A stretch of 64,000 nucleotides of DNA from Thermoleophilia bacterium (GCA_027493445.1 JAOSKU010000001.1:1739936-1803935), one strand, 5' to 3'. Positions 1-8,756 are shown, counted from the first letter of the stretch. Program-made: numbers and translations. Notes: generated by a model from the sequence alone, not told the origin.

Positions 1-62
1 AGCGCACCGTCCTTGCCTATGGGGTCGTCGTAGAAGTCCTTCTTGCTGATGAGTTCTGCCAC
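1..62 (-). CDS. N-terminal fragment of an unidentified protein (runs off the window)
   Basis: Only the first ~20 codons are present. A GTG at 60-62 follows an excellent GAGGAGGA Shine-Dalgarno, and the frame is open to the window edge, beginning (M)AELISKKDFYDD. It is the next gene on the minus strand after the PCMH-type flavoprotein, 67 bp away, so it is probably co-transcribed. Too little is visible to name a family. Confidence 0.6.
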   Translation of the reverse strand, partial: MAELISKKDFYDDPIGKDGA

Positions 63-129
63 AACTATCCTCCTCGAGTCAACGCGCGGTCACGCGCGCA
101 CAACACTCATGAGATCCGCCGGCGTGTCC

Positions 130-1689
130 TCAGTCCTCATAGGCCTCGTCGAGGAGGTACTTGTTCGGGTTCATGATGTTGTTGGGGTCGAGCAGACGCT
201 TGATCTTCTTCATGAGCTCATAGCTGCCTTCCTTGAGCTCCTCCCGTACCGCCAGCTCTACGTCGCCGGGGCGGGTGCCGCCATGACAGGCCGAAATGCT
301 CCCGCCGTGCTCCAGGGTCACGAGCGAGATCTCCCTCTTGATGTCGACCCACCGAGCCCAGCGCTCAGGGGTGAGCTCCAGCTCCGCGATACCCCAGTCG
401 ACCTCGGTCAGCCAGTCGCCGCGACCCTTCAGGGGGCTGTTGACGTAGCTGAAGGAGCCCCAGCAATCGAAGATGCCATCGTTCTCGGGCAGGCTCAAGT
501 GCTTGGCGGCGATGGCGTTCCACTTGCGGTTGACCTCGACGATCTCCGAGGAGTTGAGGCCCGCGTCTTCGCAATGCCAGGACATGAGCACCACATTCCC
601 GCTCTGGTCGCGGCCGTGCATGGCCAGATGGTAGCGGTCGTGGCGCGAAGCCCAGTCGAGCTCCGAGATCTCGTTGCCCAGGTACATGCCGCCGCAGTGC
701 TCGAAGATCTGGTACATGCGCTCCTTGGCCCCCTCCACCTCCGCCGTGGTGCCGTAGAGAACGGCGCCCGTGGCTGCCTTGATCTCCCTGGGCTGGGGGA
801 TCCAGGCTTCGTCGTCGCGGCGCAGGAACTCCACCTTGCGCTCGTCGAAGGTGAAAACTCCGGAAAGGGTCCGAAGACCCGACTTGGACAGGGTGTCGGC
901 CGCGTGGTGCGCCTCGGGGAAGCTGTGGAAGCCGAAGAAGGCCGGCGCCACCACCTCTGCCTTGGGCCAGAGCTCGAGCACGGCCTGCGTGCACACACCC
1001 AGGGTGCCCGAAGTGTTGGTGAACAGCTCCTTGAAGCGGTAGCCCACCGAGCTCTTACGGATCTTCTTCGCGCCGCCGCCCGGGCCGATCCAGACGACCT
1101 CGCCGGTGGGGAGCACATACTCCATGCTGATCAGGTTCTCGTGGATGTGGCCGTAGCCCATCCCCAGCAGGCTCCACCCCCCGGCGCCGATGCGCCCGCC
1201 GATGGCGGCGTTGTAGTAACCGGCCGGGTCGTCGGGGAAGATCAGGCCGAGCGGTCCCAGCAACTCGTTGAGCTTCCACATGTTGACCCCGGGTTGCACG
1301 GTCACGCACATGTTCTCTTCGTCGATCTCGATGACCTGGTCCATGCTCTTCACATCAAGGACGATGCCCTTCTTGAGCGGCACGACCAGATCGCACAGGT
1401 CGGAGGCGCCGGCCCGGGGCACGATGGGGATCTTGAGCTCGTTGGCGATCCTGACGACGGCGACGACATCCTCGGTGGTCTTGGGCAGCACCACGATGTC
1501 GGGAACGTGCTCCTCCCAGATATGCAGCGGGAAGGGCGCCGGACACGAGGCCCGCACGGCCCGCCCGTGCATGCTCGTGACGACCTTCTCCGCGCCTATC
1601 GCCCCCTTCAGGCGATCGATGGCTTTGTCGACCACCGCCGCTTCGGGCGGGGTGCCAAGACCCGTGTACATTTGGCTTCGGCCGGCCAT
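130..1689 (-). CDS. PCMH-type FAD-binding oxidoreductase (4-cresol dehydrogenase / vanillyl-alcohol oxidase-like)
   Basis: This 519-residue protein has the two-domain layout of the PCMH/VAO flavoprotein family. The N-terminal FAD-binding domain (about residues 50-235) includes the PRAGASDLC loop and the Gly-rich GGRIGAGGWSLLGMG stretch. A C-terminal FAD-oxidase cap follows. Family members oxidise p-alkylphenols or 2-hydroxy acids, and the overall look is closest to the 4-cresol dehydrogenase flavoprotein subunit; the substrate is not settled by sequence. The start at 1689 is chosen because GGAGGAGGAAGT directly precedes ATG; the frame stays open further upstream without a ribosome site. It sits downstream of an NCS1 permease and AOR genes, which would suit a route in which an aromatic alcohol or aldehyde is made here and oxidised by AOR (inference). 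Confidence 0.8.
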   Translation of the reverse strand: MAGRSQMYTGLGTPPEAAVVDKAIDRLKGAIGAEKVVTSMHGRAVRASCPAPFPLHIWEEHVPDIVVLPKTTEDVVAVVRIANELKIPIVPRAGASDLCDLVVPLKKGIVLDVKSMDQVIEIDEENMCVTVQPGVNMWKLNELLGPLGLIFPDDPAGYYNAAIGGRIGAGGWSLLGMGYGHIHENLISMEYVLPTGEVVWIGPGGGAKKIRKSSVGYRFKELFTNTSGTLGVCTQAVLELWPKAEVVAPAFFGFHSFPEAHHAADTLSKSGLRTLSGVFTFDERKVEFLRRDDEAWIPQPREIKAATGAVLYGTTAEVEGAKERMYQIFEHCGGMYLGNEISELDWASRHDRYHLAMHGRDQSGNVVLMSWHCEDAGLNSSEIVEVNRKWNAIAAKHLSLPENDGIFDCWGSFSYVNSPLKGRGDWLTEVDWGIAELELTPERWARWVDIKREISLVTLEHGGSISACHGGTRPGDVELAVREELKEGSYELMKKIKRLLDPNNIMNPNKYLLDEAYED

Positions 1690-1794
1690 ACTTCCTCCTC
1701 CTGGACGCTTTCCTTTCTCGAGAGCCAAGGAACCGCCCGGGGCCGAGCCGTACGCGACGGCTCGGCCCCGGGCCCCGGTAGGTGCAGCTACCCG

Positions 1795-2217
1795 CTAGCG
1801 AACGAGCAGCACAGGTATCGGGGAGCAGTGCACGACGTGCATGCTCGTGCTTCCAATGAGAAGACTGGCGGCGGGTCCATGGCCGCGGCTTCCCATCACG
1901 ATGAGATCCGCGCCCACCTCGCGGGCGACCTCGCAGATCGTGTGCCCCGGGTTGCCGGTGGCCAGCCTCACCACCTTGATCGGCGTGACACCGTGCTCGG
2001 CCACCACCTGAGCCGTCGTCTCCACCGCCCGCTCAGCCTCGGTCTCCATGGCTTGCATGAAGGGGTTTCTCCCTTTGAGCGGAGCGTACTCGACCGCCAC
2101 CCCTAGGACCTGAAGGTCTGCTGTACGGCAGGCGGTGGCGAGCTGGGCCGCCTGCGCTGCTGCTTTCAGAGCCTGTTCTGACCCGTCGGTTGCCAGCAGG
2201 ATCTTCCGATATGGCAC
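1795..2217 (-). CDS. Universal stress protein, UspA family
   Basis: A 140-residue single-domain Usp protein. The first beta-strand carries ILLATDGSEQA with the conserved Asp, and the C-terminal half carries the nucleotide-binding pattern G-x2-G-x9-G-S (GSRGHGPAASLLIGS), so it belongs to the ATP-binding branch. The GTG at 2217 is preferred because GAGAGGAG lies at the right distance; upstream in-frame starts lack one. It lies 45 bp downstream of the NCS1 permease gene and is probably in the same transcript. Small Usp proteins are often paired with transporters as regulators, but nothing here proves that role. Confidence 0.88.
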   Translation of the reverse strand: MPYRKILLATDGSEQALKAAAQAAQLATACRTADLQVLGVAVEYAPLKGRNPFMQAMETEAERAVETTAQVVAEHGVTPIKVVRLATGNPGHTICEVAREVGADLIVMGSRGHGPAASLLIGSTSMHVVHCSPIPVLLVR

Positions 2218-2262
2218 GTCGTCTCCTCTCGTCATCAAGCTCGTTCCATTCACCGGCCTCCG

Positions 2263-3738
2263 CTACTCGACGGACCCTGGCTCCGCGAACGCCACCTGCG
2301 GCTCCGGCACCACACTGGGCGTCCTCACCCGGCGAACCGTGGGTACCTCGGGGAAGCCGATGCGCTTCGGCACCAGGAACAGACGCGCAAGCGCGTAGTA
2401 GACCACGCCGGCCGCCAGGGAAGACGGGATGGCCGCTCCGGCGATCCGGAACACTGCAGGTTGGGCCACAGCCGCCGTGAAGGGGTTGTACATCCAGTAG
2501 CTCAGACCGGCGCCCACCGCTAGAGCGATGAAGGCGTAGGGGTTCACACCCCAGTGGTACCAGTACCCGCTGCCCTTCTTCTGGGTGTAGACCTCCCGGA
2601 GGTTGATCCGGAATCGTTTCAGCATGTAGTCCACCACCATGATCGACCCGAGGGGTCCCATGGTGGCGCCTACCAGAGTGATGAACTTGCCGAACTGGTC
2701 GTACGCTGTGGTCCAGAACACCAGGACGATGACGAGAGCGTTGATGAGCACGGCCAGCCCCCAGGGGAGCTTCGGCCACAGCGTCCGCGCGGCCAGCGAC
2801 ACGATGTACATGGTGCACACGGCGGAGAAGATGTTGGCAAAAAACAGGAAGAGCAGGTAGATAGCCACCCACCCGGCCCCGGCCCCCTCGAGCAGATACA
2901 CGGGGTCGGTCACGCCTGCCGCCAACGCGGCCATGATCGCCGGTGCGGAGAGCAGGCCCCACATGGGACCCCAGCCGATGGTGGGGCCGAAGAAGCCGAT
3001 GCTCTCGCTCTTGGCCAGGCGGCCGTAGATGGAGTAGCAGAAGACCCACGAGAAGCCGAGACCGATGGCGATCTCACTGCCGATCATGTAGCTCATGTCT
3101 GGATTCGGGTCGAACCCTTCCGGAATGATGTGAACCAGATTGCCCCAGCCGACAACGGACACGGTCCTCACCGTGAGCAGAACCAAAACAACCACGATGG
3201 TGGGGGTCACGAAGCGGAAGAACCAGAACAGCACCGCGGCGCTCTTCCAGAGGATCAACGCCGAGAAGCCGAAGGCGACCATACTCCAGAGCCGGGGATC
3301 CGCCCAGGAACCGGTGGCGTTGACGAACGTCAGCGCTTCCTGGGTTACTCGGCCGAACATCACGACGGGGATGGACGTCCACACGATGTAGACAAGGAAC
3401 AGGAAGAGCGGCAGTATGGCGATCGTGCCGATCGGCCCCCAGGTCGCCCGGGCCAGGATGGACTGGTCGATACCCCACCTCGCGGTCATCTTGCCGAGGA
3501 AGGAGTGGAAGAGAAGTGGGAAGGTGACCCCGAACACGGAAATGATCATGGCGGGCCAGAAAGGTGCGGAGAAACCGACGTAGGCTCCCGTGATGAGCAT
3601 CCAGGTGGCCACGCTAAAGGAGGTCTGGATCAGAATCATGTCGCGCATGCCGAGAGTACGCTCACTTGGGAGGGCGAGTAGGCGAGTCTTGGTCGCCTCC
3701 TCGGCCATCATTTTCTCGACTGTGGTTTCAGATGACAC
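2263..3738 (-). CDS. NCS1-family nucleobase:cation symporter (cytosine/purine/hydantoin permease type)
   Basis: A 491-residue integral membrane protein with about twelve hydrophobic helices and the NCS1 signature surroundings (a helix-1 segment beginning MRDMILIQTSFSVATWM, then the GPIGTIAILP and VDYMLKRFRINLREVY regions). NCS1 proteins import cytosine, purines, hydantoins or related N-heterocycles with H+ or Na+. The GTG start at 3738 is chosen because AAGGGGG lies about 7 nt upstream; an earlier in-frame GTG at 3765 has no good site. It is sandwiched between a small one-helix protein and a UspA gene in an all-minus run headed by AOR modules, suggesting uptake of the compound that the oxidoreductases process. 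The specificity cannot be read from sequence. Confidence 0.88.
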   Translation of the reverse strand: MSSETTVEKMMAEEATKTRLLALPSERTLGMRDMILIQTSFSVATWMLITGAYVGFSAPFWPAMIISVFGVTFPLLFHSFLGKMTARWGIDQSILARATWGPIGTIAILPLFLFLVYIVWTSIPVVMFGRVTQEALTFVNATGSWADPRLWSMVAFGFSALILWKSAAVLFWFFRFVTPTIVVVLVLLTVRTVSVVGWGNLVHIIPEGFDPNPDMSYMIGSEIAIGLGFSWVFCYSIYGRLAKSESIGFFGPTIGWGPMWGLLSAPAIMAALAAGVTDPVYLLEGAGAGWVAIYLLFLFFANIFSAVCTMYIVSLAARTLWPKLPWGLAVLINALVIVLVFWTTAYDQFGKFITLVGATMGPLGSIMVVDYMLKRFRINLREVYTQKKGSGYWYHWGVNPYAFIALAVGAGLSYWMYNPFTAAVAQPAVFRIAGAAIPSSLAAGVVYYALARLFLVPKRIGFPEVPTVRRVRTPSVVPEPQVAFAEPGSVE

Positions 3739-3789
3739 TGGAAATCCCCCTTGGCTCGAGAACACTCACGGCCCAACGGCTGCGAGCCC

Positions 3790-4014
3790 TCATACGTAGA
3801 TAGGCAGGATCACGAATCGGCCGATCAGCCAAAGAGCCAGGAGCCCTATTCCGACGCCCACGATGAGCCAGATGGCTCCTTGGGTCAACGGCTCAATCGG
3901 TGAGTCAGCCTCGCCGGGACGCGCCACCTCGTAGTAGGTATCCAGCCTTCTTTCGGTCTCCTCCATGACCATGTGAGTAACGTCTCTGGGCGTTTGTTCT
4001 GCTGAAGTGCCCAT
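3790..4014 (-). CDS. Small single-pass membrane protein next to the NCS1 permease
   Basis: About 74 residues: a charged, Glu-rich N-terminal half and one strong C-terminal hydrophobic helix (IWLIVGVGIGLLALWLIG) ending in VILPIYV. The gene ends 51 bp before the permease start and reads the same way. The start is uncertain: ATG at 4014 has GGGGGAGGA almost abutting it, and an alternative GTG at 4119 has AAGGAG abutting it. No family is recognised. One possibility is an accessory subunit for the adjacent NCS1 permease, as small helices serve other transporters, but this is position-based inference. Confidence 0.6.
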   Translation of the reverse strand: MGTSAEQTPRDVTHMVMEETERRLDTYYEVARPGEADSPIEPLTQGAIWLIVGVGIGLLALWLIGRFVILPIYV

Positions 4015-4161
4015 TCCTCCCCCGTTCTGTGTCGCTTCCGAAATCGCGCCTTCGCATTGACATCCGGGCTTTCCCGTCAGATCGGACTGACGGAGGTCAA
4101 CGATCCCCCAAGCTTCCACCTCCTTGTCTGAGTGATCTCGTCCGGCACTCCCTGGCGTGCG

Positions 4162-5430
4162 TCACACCGGAGATCCGAACCGGCAGGACCGCAGTCGTGC
4201 GGCCTGACACAGCTCTCCCCGCAGCACCTCCTCCTCGGATAGGTCCAGCCGGCCGCCGCCGGCGATGACCGAGCGCAGCACCCCGGCGTCCTCGATATCG
4301 CCCACCAGAAGCGCCCCCACCAAACGGTCGCCCCGCAGCACAAGCTTGCGGTAGAGGGTGCGGCCGTCATCCGCGTGAACGACCGCGCGCAGCTCGGGGT
4401 CGTCTTCAGGGACGCGAGCCAGCCCGATGGACGCCACCGGCAGCCCGAAGACCGTGGTGATGTTCTCGGGGAAGGAGCCTTCGAAGGTGACCTTGCGACC
4501 CGCCAGGTTGATGCCGGCAATCCGACCCTGCTCGCAGGCATTGACCCAATTGGGCACCGGCTCCGCGAGGCCGGAGACGCGGTTGCGGCCTTCCGTCACG
4601 TCCCCGGCAGCGTAAACGCCCTCAGCCGTGGTGCGCAGGTGCTCGTCGACCAGGATGCCGCGCCCCACCTCGATCTCCGCCCGGTCCACGAAGTCCAGGT
4701 TGGGTGCGACACCCTTGCCCACCACCACGAGATCGGCCAGAAGCTCCTGGCCGCTGTCGAGGCTGAGCAGGCAGCTCTCGCCGTCCTTTTCGATGCCCTC
4801 CAGGCTCGCCCCGAAAAGGAAGGAGATGCGCTCCTGCTGCTCGATATGGCGCTGGACCATCCCGGCCGCCGGAGGGTCTATGTTCTGGGAAAGGAGCTGC
4901 TGGGAGGAAACCACGCCGGTCACCGGCCGACCGGGCCGCGCAAGTGCGGTCGCTACCTGCAGGCTGACCAGACCGCCGCCCACCACTACCACGTGGGCCG
5001 CCTGCTCGGCGCGCCGGCGGATGCGCCGGGCGTCTTCGATGGTGCGCAGGTAGCAGATTCCTTCGGCCACCCCCGGGGCCAACCCCTCCAGGCGTCGCGG
5101 AGAGGCCCCGGTCGCGATGAGGAGCAGGTCGTAGGCGATCCTCCTTCCGTCGTCCAGACCCACGCTCCGGTTCACGGTGTCGAGCTCGACCACCGAGTGG
5201 CCGAAGAGAGTCTCCACCCCGCTGTTCTCGTAGAAGGTCGGGTCACAGACGAAGAGCCCCTCCTCCGGAATCCGGCCGCGCAGGTAGTAGGTCGTGAGGA
5301 CCGGGGAGTAGGCGGGGCAGGCCTCCCGGGAGACCAGAGTCACCTGTCCCTCGCCGCCGCAGGCGCGGTAGGCGCGCAGGGCGGCGAGAGCGGCTGCGCT
5401 GTTCCCCAAGATGAGGATGCGCTTCGTCAT
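4162..5430 (-). CDS. aorC: FAD/NAD(P)-dependent pyridine nucleotide-disulfide oxidoreductase family (AorC-like subunit)
   Basis: A 422-residue two-dinucleotide-binding flavoprotein. The N-terminal FAD Rossmann motif is GNSAAA (residues 9-14, a variant of GxGxxA). A second nucleotide fold is at about residues 148-165 (VVVGGGLVSLQVA). The FAD-contacting VYAAGDV motif is near residue 275, and a C-terminal NirB/rubredoxin-reductase-like domain follows. No redox-active CxxxxC disulfide is visible, so it is a single-electron-path NAD(P)H oxidoreductase rather than a disulfide reductase. It follows the AOR1 gene by 63 bp. The order ferredoxin, AOR, flavoprotein matches the AorABC complex known from Aromatoleum, in which AorC links the enzyme to NAD. 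The gene symbol rests on that synteny. Confidence 0.75.
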   Translation of the reverse strand: MTKRILILGNSAAALAALRAYRACGGEGQVTLVSREACPAYSPVLTTYYLRGRIPEEGLFVCDPTFYENSGVETLFGHSVVELDTVNRSVGLDDGRRIAYDLLLIATGASPRRLEGLAPGVAEGICYLRTIEDARRIRRRAEQAAHVVVVGGGLVSLQVATALARPGRPVTGVVSSQQLLSQNIDPPAAGMVQRHIEQQERISFLFGASLEGIEKDGESCLLSLDSGQELLADLVVVGKGVAPNLDFVDRAEIEVGRGILVDEHLRTTAEGVYAAGDVTEGRNRVSGLAEPVPNWVNACEQGRIAGINLAGRKVTFEGSFPENITTVFGLPVASIGLARVPEDDPELRAVVHADDGRTLYRKLVLRGDRLVGALLVGDIEDAGVLRSVIAGGGRLDLSEEEVLRGELCQAARLRSCRFGSPV

Positions 5431-5493
5431 GGGCGGGCCGGCTCGCTCAAGGTCGCTGGTGCCGGCGGCCCGTTCGGCCTCGTGTGCGGACGA

Positions 5494-7341
5494 TCAGGCA
5501 AGATCGAGCTCCGCCCGCTTCTCGGCGGTGATGTTGCCCGCCTTGTCCCAACCGCGAAGCTGGTAGTACTCGGGGAGCATCTCGGCAAGGTGGACCACCA
5601 TGCCCTTGGCCGGGCCCTCCGGCATAGGCTCTTCCAGCATGCGCTTGGGCAGGGTGTCGTCCTCGGCGGTGAGGCCCGCCCGGCGGTTGAACAAGGTCTC
5701 AAGATTGAAGATCCGTTCCCCGGTCTTCATGAAGCCCGGGTAGCCTCCCATGTCGATACCGGTGGCCGCCTCGATGAGGGCGCGCATCTGATCCTCGTCC
5801 ACCAGGAGGAAGAACATGAAGTTGCACATGCCGCAGGAGTCGATCATGCAGAACCAGTCCTGCACGTCCTTGACCAGCGGGGGCTTGTCGTCGTAGCGCA
5901 AGGGGTCGATGACCTCGAGGCCCCGGTCCTTGGTGATCCTCCAGTCCATGACCCCGTAAAGGTCGAGGTCCTGGGCCTCTCCCCGGATGTGGCAGGCCCC
6001 CCGGGGGCCGGTGGCGAAGCCCAGTCCCATTCCCTGCAGACCGCGGCCGTCGTAGCTCGGGAACTCCTGCTTCTTCACTCCCATGAAGTACTCGGTGGTG
6101 CCGTACTTCTCGCCCATGCGGTAGGAGCCTTCGGCGAGCACGTCGCCGAAACCCTCACGCTTGGCGATCATCTCGGTGAGCTTGACCATGGCGTGGGCAT
6201 CCCCGAACTCCAAGGGGAAACCGATGACTTCCTCCGGTAGGAGGCCCCGCTCGTACATCTCCATGGCACAGGCGATGGAGTTGCCGGTGGAGATGGTATC
6301 CATGCCTGCCCGGTTGCAGATGAAGTTGGCCTTGGATACGGCGGCAAGGTTGTCAACCCCGCAGTTCGAGCCGAACATGCCGATGGTCTCGTACTCGGGG
6401 CCGAACCCGAAGCCGGCAAAGTCGGGGTCGGTCACCCGGGTGACTCGACCGCAGGCAACCGGGCAGCCCGGGCAGCCGACACCCATGCGTTTCCTGACGG
6501 AAAGGGTGTCGGCTAGCGTCTCGCCACTGATCTTCTCGGTGTAGTCGTTGACCCCGGTCTGGAAGTTGCGGGTGGGCAGGACGCCGAACTCGTGCACGAG
6601 AGAAAGGACGCCGGGGGTGCCGGTCTGGTGGAACTCCTCCACGTACTCGTAGTCGAGCGTTGTGTACGCGGCTTCCACCGCCTGGTAGAAGGCCTTGTGG
6701 TCGGCCACCTTGACGCCCTTTGTCCCCCGGACGGCCAACGCCTTGAGGTTCTTGGAGCCCATGACCGCTCCCACGCCCGAGCGACCCGCCGCCCGCCCGG
6801 CGTCGTTCATGACGCAGGCGTAGCGCACGAGCTTCTCCCCGGCGGGACCGATGCAGGCCACCTTGGCCCGGGCCGAGGTGGCGGCTTGGACGGCCTTCAT
6901 GGTCTCTTCGGTGTCAAAGCCCCAGAGGCCTTCGGCGTCCCGAATCTCCACCTTGTCGTCCTCGATATAGAGGTAGACGGGCTTCCTGGCCTTGCCTTCC
7001 AGGATCAGGAGGTCGTAGCCCGCGTACTTGAGACTGCAGGCGAAGTCGCCGGCGGCCGTCGAGTTGGCGATGGCTCCGGTGAGAGGCGACTTGGTCACCA
7101 CCACGTAACGGTTGGCGGCCGGAGCGCCCGTGCCGGTCAGAGGGCCGGTCACGAAGAGGAGCTTGTTCTCAGGGCTGTAGGCGTCGATGGCGGGGTCGAT
7201 CTCGTCGTAGAGGTACTTCACCCCCAGGCCGCGGCCTCCGATGTAATTCTTGGCCTTGTTCCGGTCGAGATCCTCGACTGACACCTTGCCCTTGGAAAGA
7301 TCGACGCGCAGCACTTTTCCAGTCCAGCCGTACATGGTCAT
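5494..7341 (-). CDS. aorB: Tungsten-type aldehyde:ferredoxin oxidoreductase 1 (AorB-like)
   Basis: A 615-residue AOR, the usual family length. Domain 1 begins YGWTGKVLRVDLSKG with the GGRGLG turn. The cofactor region has AGRSGVGAVMGSKNLKA. The [4Fe-4S] ligands are C290, C293 and C297 (CPGCPVAC), with the fourth at C506 in DSCGMC. Such enzymes use a bis-pterin tungsten cofactor to oxidise aldehydes to acids, reducing ferredoxin, or the reverse. The ATG follows GGAGG by 5 nt and abuts the stop of the four-cluster ferredoxin gene. With that ferredoxin and the downstream flavoprotein it forms an AorABC-like, probably cytoplasmic and NAD-linked, module. The aldehyde substrate cannot be deduced. 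Confidence 0.9.
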   Translation of the reverse strand: MTMYGWTGKVLRVDLSKGKVSVEDLDRNKAKNYIGGRGLGVKYLYDEIDPAIDAYSPENKLLFVTGPLTGTGAPAANRYVVVTKSPLTGAIANSTAAGDFACSLKYAGYDLLILEGKARKPVYLYIEDDKVEIRDAEGLWGFDTEETMKAVQAATSARAKVACIGPAGEKLVRYACVMNDAGRAAGRSGVGAVMGSKNLKALAVRGTKGVKVADHKAFYQAVEAAYTTLDYEYVEEFHQTGTPGVLSLVHEFGVLPTRNFQTGVNDYTEKISGETLADTLSVRKRMGVGCPGCPVACGRVTRVTDPDFAGFGFGPEYETIGMFGSNCGVDNLAAVSKANFICNRAGMDTISTGNSIACAMEMYERGLLPEEVIGFPLEFGDAHAMVKLTEMIAKREGFGDVLAEGSYRMGEKYGTTEYFMGVKKQEFPSYDGRGLQGMGLGFATGPRGACHIRGEAQDLDLYGVMDWRITKDRGLEVIDPLRYDDKPPLVKDVQDWFCMIDSCGMCNFMFFLLVDEDQMRALIEAATGIDMGGYPGFMKTGERIFNLETLFNRRAGLTAEDDTLPKRMLEEPMPEGPAKGMVVHLAEMLPEYYQLRGWDKAGNITAEKRAELDLA

Positions 7342-7829
7342 TCAGGCCTCCTGGAGGTAGGCGGTGAGCAGGGTGTCGGCCACTCTCTGCTTGCGATCGA
7401 GGATGTCCTCCTCCATGTCGCGGAAAGAAAGGGCCCCCGGGCGCAGAACTTCACGCACTGGGGCACGCCGTTGCAGAGGTCGCACTTCTCGGCGACGCCC
7501 GACTCGCCGACAGCGATGGCGCCATACGGGCAGGCGAGCATGCACATCTTGCAGCCCACGCACTTCTCTTCCGACACGGTGACCACGGTGGCTCCCGAGA
7601 GGGCGTCCACCCCCTTGGTGATCGCACCCGCCGGGCAGATGCGGGCGCACCAGGGGTCCTCGCACTGCCGGCAGAGCACGGGGATGGCGACCGCCTTATC
7701 CAGATAGAGGGTCTTGTGGATGCGGGCCCGCAGAGGGTTGAACTCCTGGTGGTGCTTGAAGGAGCACATGAGCTCACAGACCCCGCACCCGGTGCACTTG
7801 TCGATGTCGACGTTGATCATCTTGGTCAC
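7342..7829 (-). CDS. aorA: Four-[4Fe-4S] ferredoxin subunit of AOR module 1 (AorA-like), frame broken near the 3' end
   Basis: About 162 residues after repair. Sixteen cysteines make four cluster sites: CTGCGVCELMC, CRQCEDPWCARIC, CVGCKMCMLAC and CDLCNGVPQCVKFC. GTG at 7829 follows AGGAGG by 7 nt. As read, the frame changes after VKFCA at about 7434-7441 (a C5G3 run) and yields a nonsense tail ending at 7338. One extra base there restores an ending PGALSFRDMEEDILDRK that matches the paralogous ferredoxins, with a TGA at 7344-7342 directly before the AOR ATG. The break is therefore judged a sequencing error. In AorABC, AorA carries electrons between the tungsten subunit and the flavoprotein and can polymerise into filaments. 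Confidence 0.8.
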
Positions 7830-7849
7830 GTGCCATCCTCCTGCTTTAG

Positions 7850-7921
7850 TAGGCCGTTGAAGAACGAAGCCCCGGCCGCCGGGCAGCACTGGGCGGCGAA
7901 GCGTCATTCTTCAACGGCCTG
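7850..7921. repeat. Short form (72 bp) of a dispersed inverted-repeat element
   Basis: Ends are imperfect 20-bp inverted repeats: AGGCCGTTGAAGAACGAAGC on the left, and the right end reads AGGCCGTTGAAGAATGACGC on the other strand. The core GGGCAGCACTGGGCGGCG is shared with copies at 39205 and 55626. Relative to the 161-bp copy it lacks 89 bp between two GGCGGCG words. It lies between the MoaD-like and ferredoxin genes and would fold as a hairpin in the transcript. No transposase is present, so it is MITE- or REP-like. Confidence 0.75.
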
Positions 7922-7984
7922 TTGGACTTGCGTATGACGAATCTGGCTTCCTCTGATCGGTTTGCACGGCGCCCTCCTTTCTGG

Positions 7985-8276
7985 TCAACCCCCCGCCATG
8001 GGGGGACGACCGCCACCACATCGCCAGCCGTGACGGGGGTTCTGAGCCCGTCAAGAAGGCCGATGTTGCGTCCGTTGACGAGCACGGTCATGTCGCTGCG
8101 CAAGGTCCCCGCCCCCGAAAAGACGCCCCGCGTCTTCTCGGGGGCGTCGCACACCAAGTCGAGCAGCTCCCCCACGTCGGCGACCCCCCGGCGTCGATCT
8201 CAAGCTCGCCCGCCCCGAAGAGCTTCTTGGTGGTGCTGAAGAAACGGACGGTGAGATAGTGGTCAGGTGGCGGCAT
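7985..8276 (-). CDS. MoaD/ThiS-family sulfur carrier protein (tungsten-cofactor type), two frame breaks
   Basis: After repair this is a 97-residue MoaD-like protein: MPPPDHYLTVRFFSTTKKLF, then GELLDLVCDAPEKTRGVF, then an ending VVAVVPPMAGG. The C-terminal Gly-Gly is the residue pair that is thiocarboxylated to give sulfur to the pterin cofactor. Two one-base losses are needed, in the six-base run at 8184-8189 and the six-base run at 8000-8005 (each C on one strand, G on the other). Both repairs together restore a textbook family C-terminus and stop, so these look like sequence errors. ATG at 8276 has GGAG 6 nt upstream. MoaD-like genes commonly accompany AOR genes. Confidence 0.78.
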
Positions 8277-8278
8277 CG

Positions 8279-8752
8279 CTATCTCCGCCCCATGAAGGCG
8301 CGCACAGCCGCCGACCCGCGCTTCTTGCCTTGTGAGCACTCGTCGGAGTAGACATAGGTGAGCGCCCCCGGCTCGCAGAGCTTGACGCACTGCGGCTCGC
8401 CATCGCAGTAGTCGCACTTCGTGCTGACTCGGGCGATGGGGTCGTAGTGAGCGTGGCCGAACGGGCAGGCGACCGCACAGGTCTTGCAGCCGATGCACCG
8501 GGAATCGTCGATGATCACCCGCCGGCTCTCTTCATCCCGATGGCAGGCCTTGGTCGGGCAGGCTTCGACGCAGGAGGGGGTTTCACAGTGATGGCAGGAG
8601 AGGGGCACGAACACATCATCATCGGCCCGGTAGACAGTGATGTGAGCCCGCTCCAGCTCGAAGGCGCCCGTATGAGCGACGGAACAGCCAACCACGCACA
8701 GAAGACACCCATCGCACTTCTCCGGATCCACCATCAACACGCGCCCGTACAC
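8279..8752 (-). CDS. Four-[4Fe-4S] ferredoxin, electron-transfer subunit partnered with NrfD
   Basis: About 157 residues. The four cluster motifs are CDGCLLCVVGC, CHHCETPSCVEAC, CIGCKTCAVAC and CDYCDGEPQCVKLC, the DmsB/PsrB/HycB-type arrangement. The gene starts 4 bp after the NrfD stop and ends 2 bp before the MoaD-like gene, so translation is probably coupled. The start is GTG at 8752 (ATG at 8734 is an alternative); neither has a strong Shine-Dalgarno. The likely role is to carry electrons between the AOR2 tungsten subunit and the quinone-interacting NrfD protein at the membrane. That partnership follows from gene order and known NrfCD-type pairs. Confidence 0.82.
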   Translation of the reverse strand: MYGRVLMVDPEKCDGCLLCVVGCSVAHTGAFELERAHITVYRADDDVFVPLSCHHCETPSCVEACPTKACHRDEESRRVIIDDSRCIGCKTCAVACPFGHAHYDPIARVSTKCDYCDGEPQCVKLCEPGALTYVYSDECSQGKKRGSAAVRAFMGRR

Positions 8753-8756
8753 GGCT

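Noticed and set aside
7985..8276. A decayed MoaD pseudogene
   Set aside because: Two one-base repairs in six-base runs restore a complete protein including the terminal Gly-Gly and stop, and the same error type recurs in intact pathway genes.
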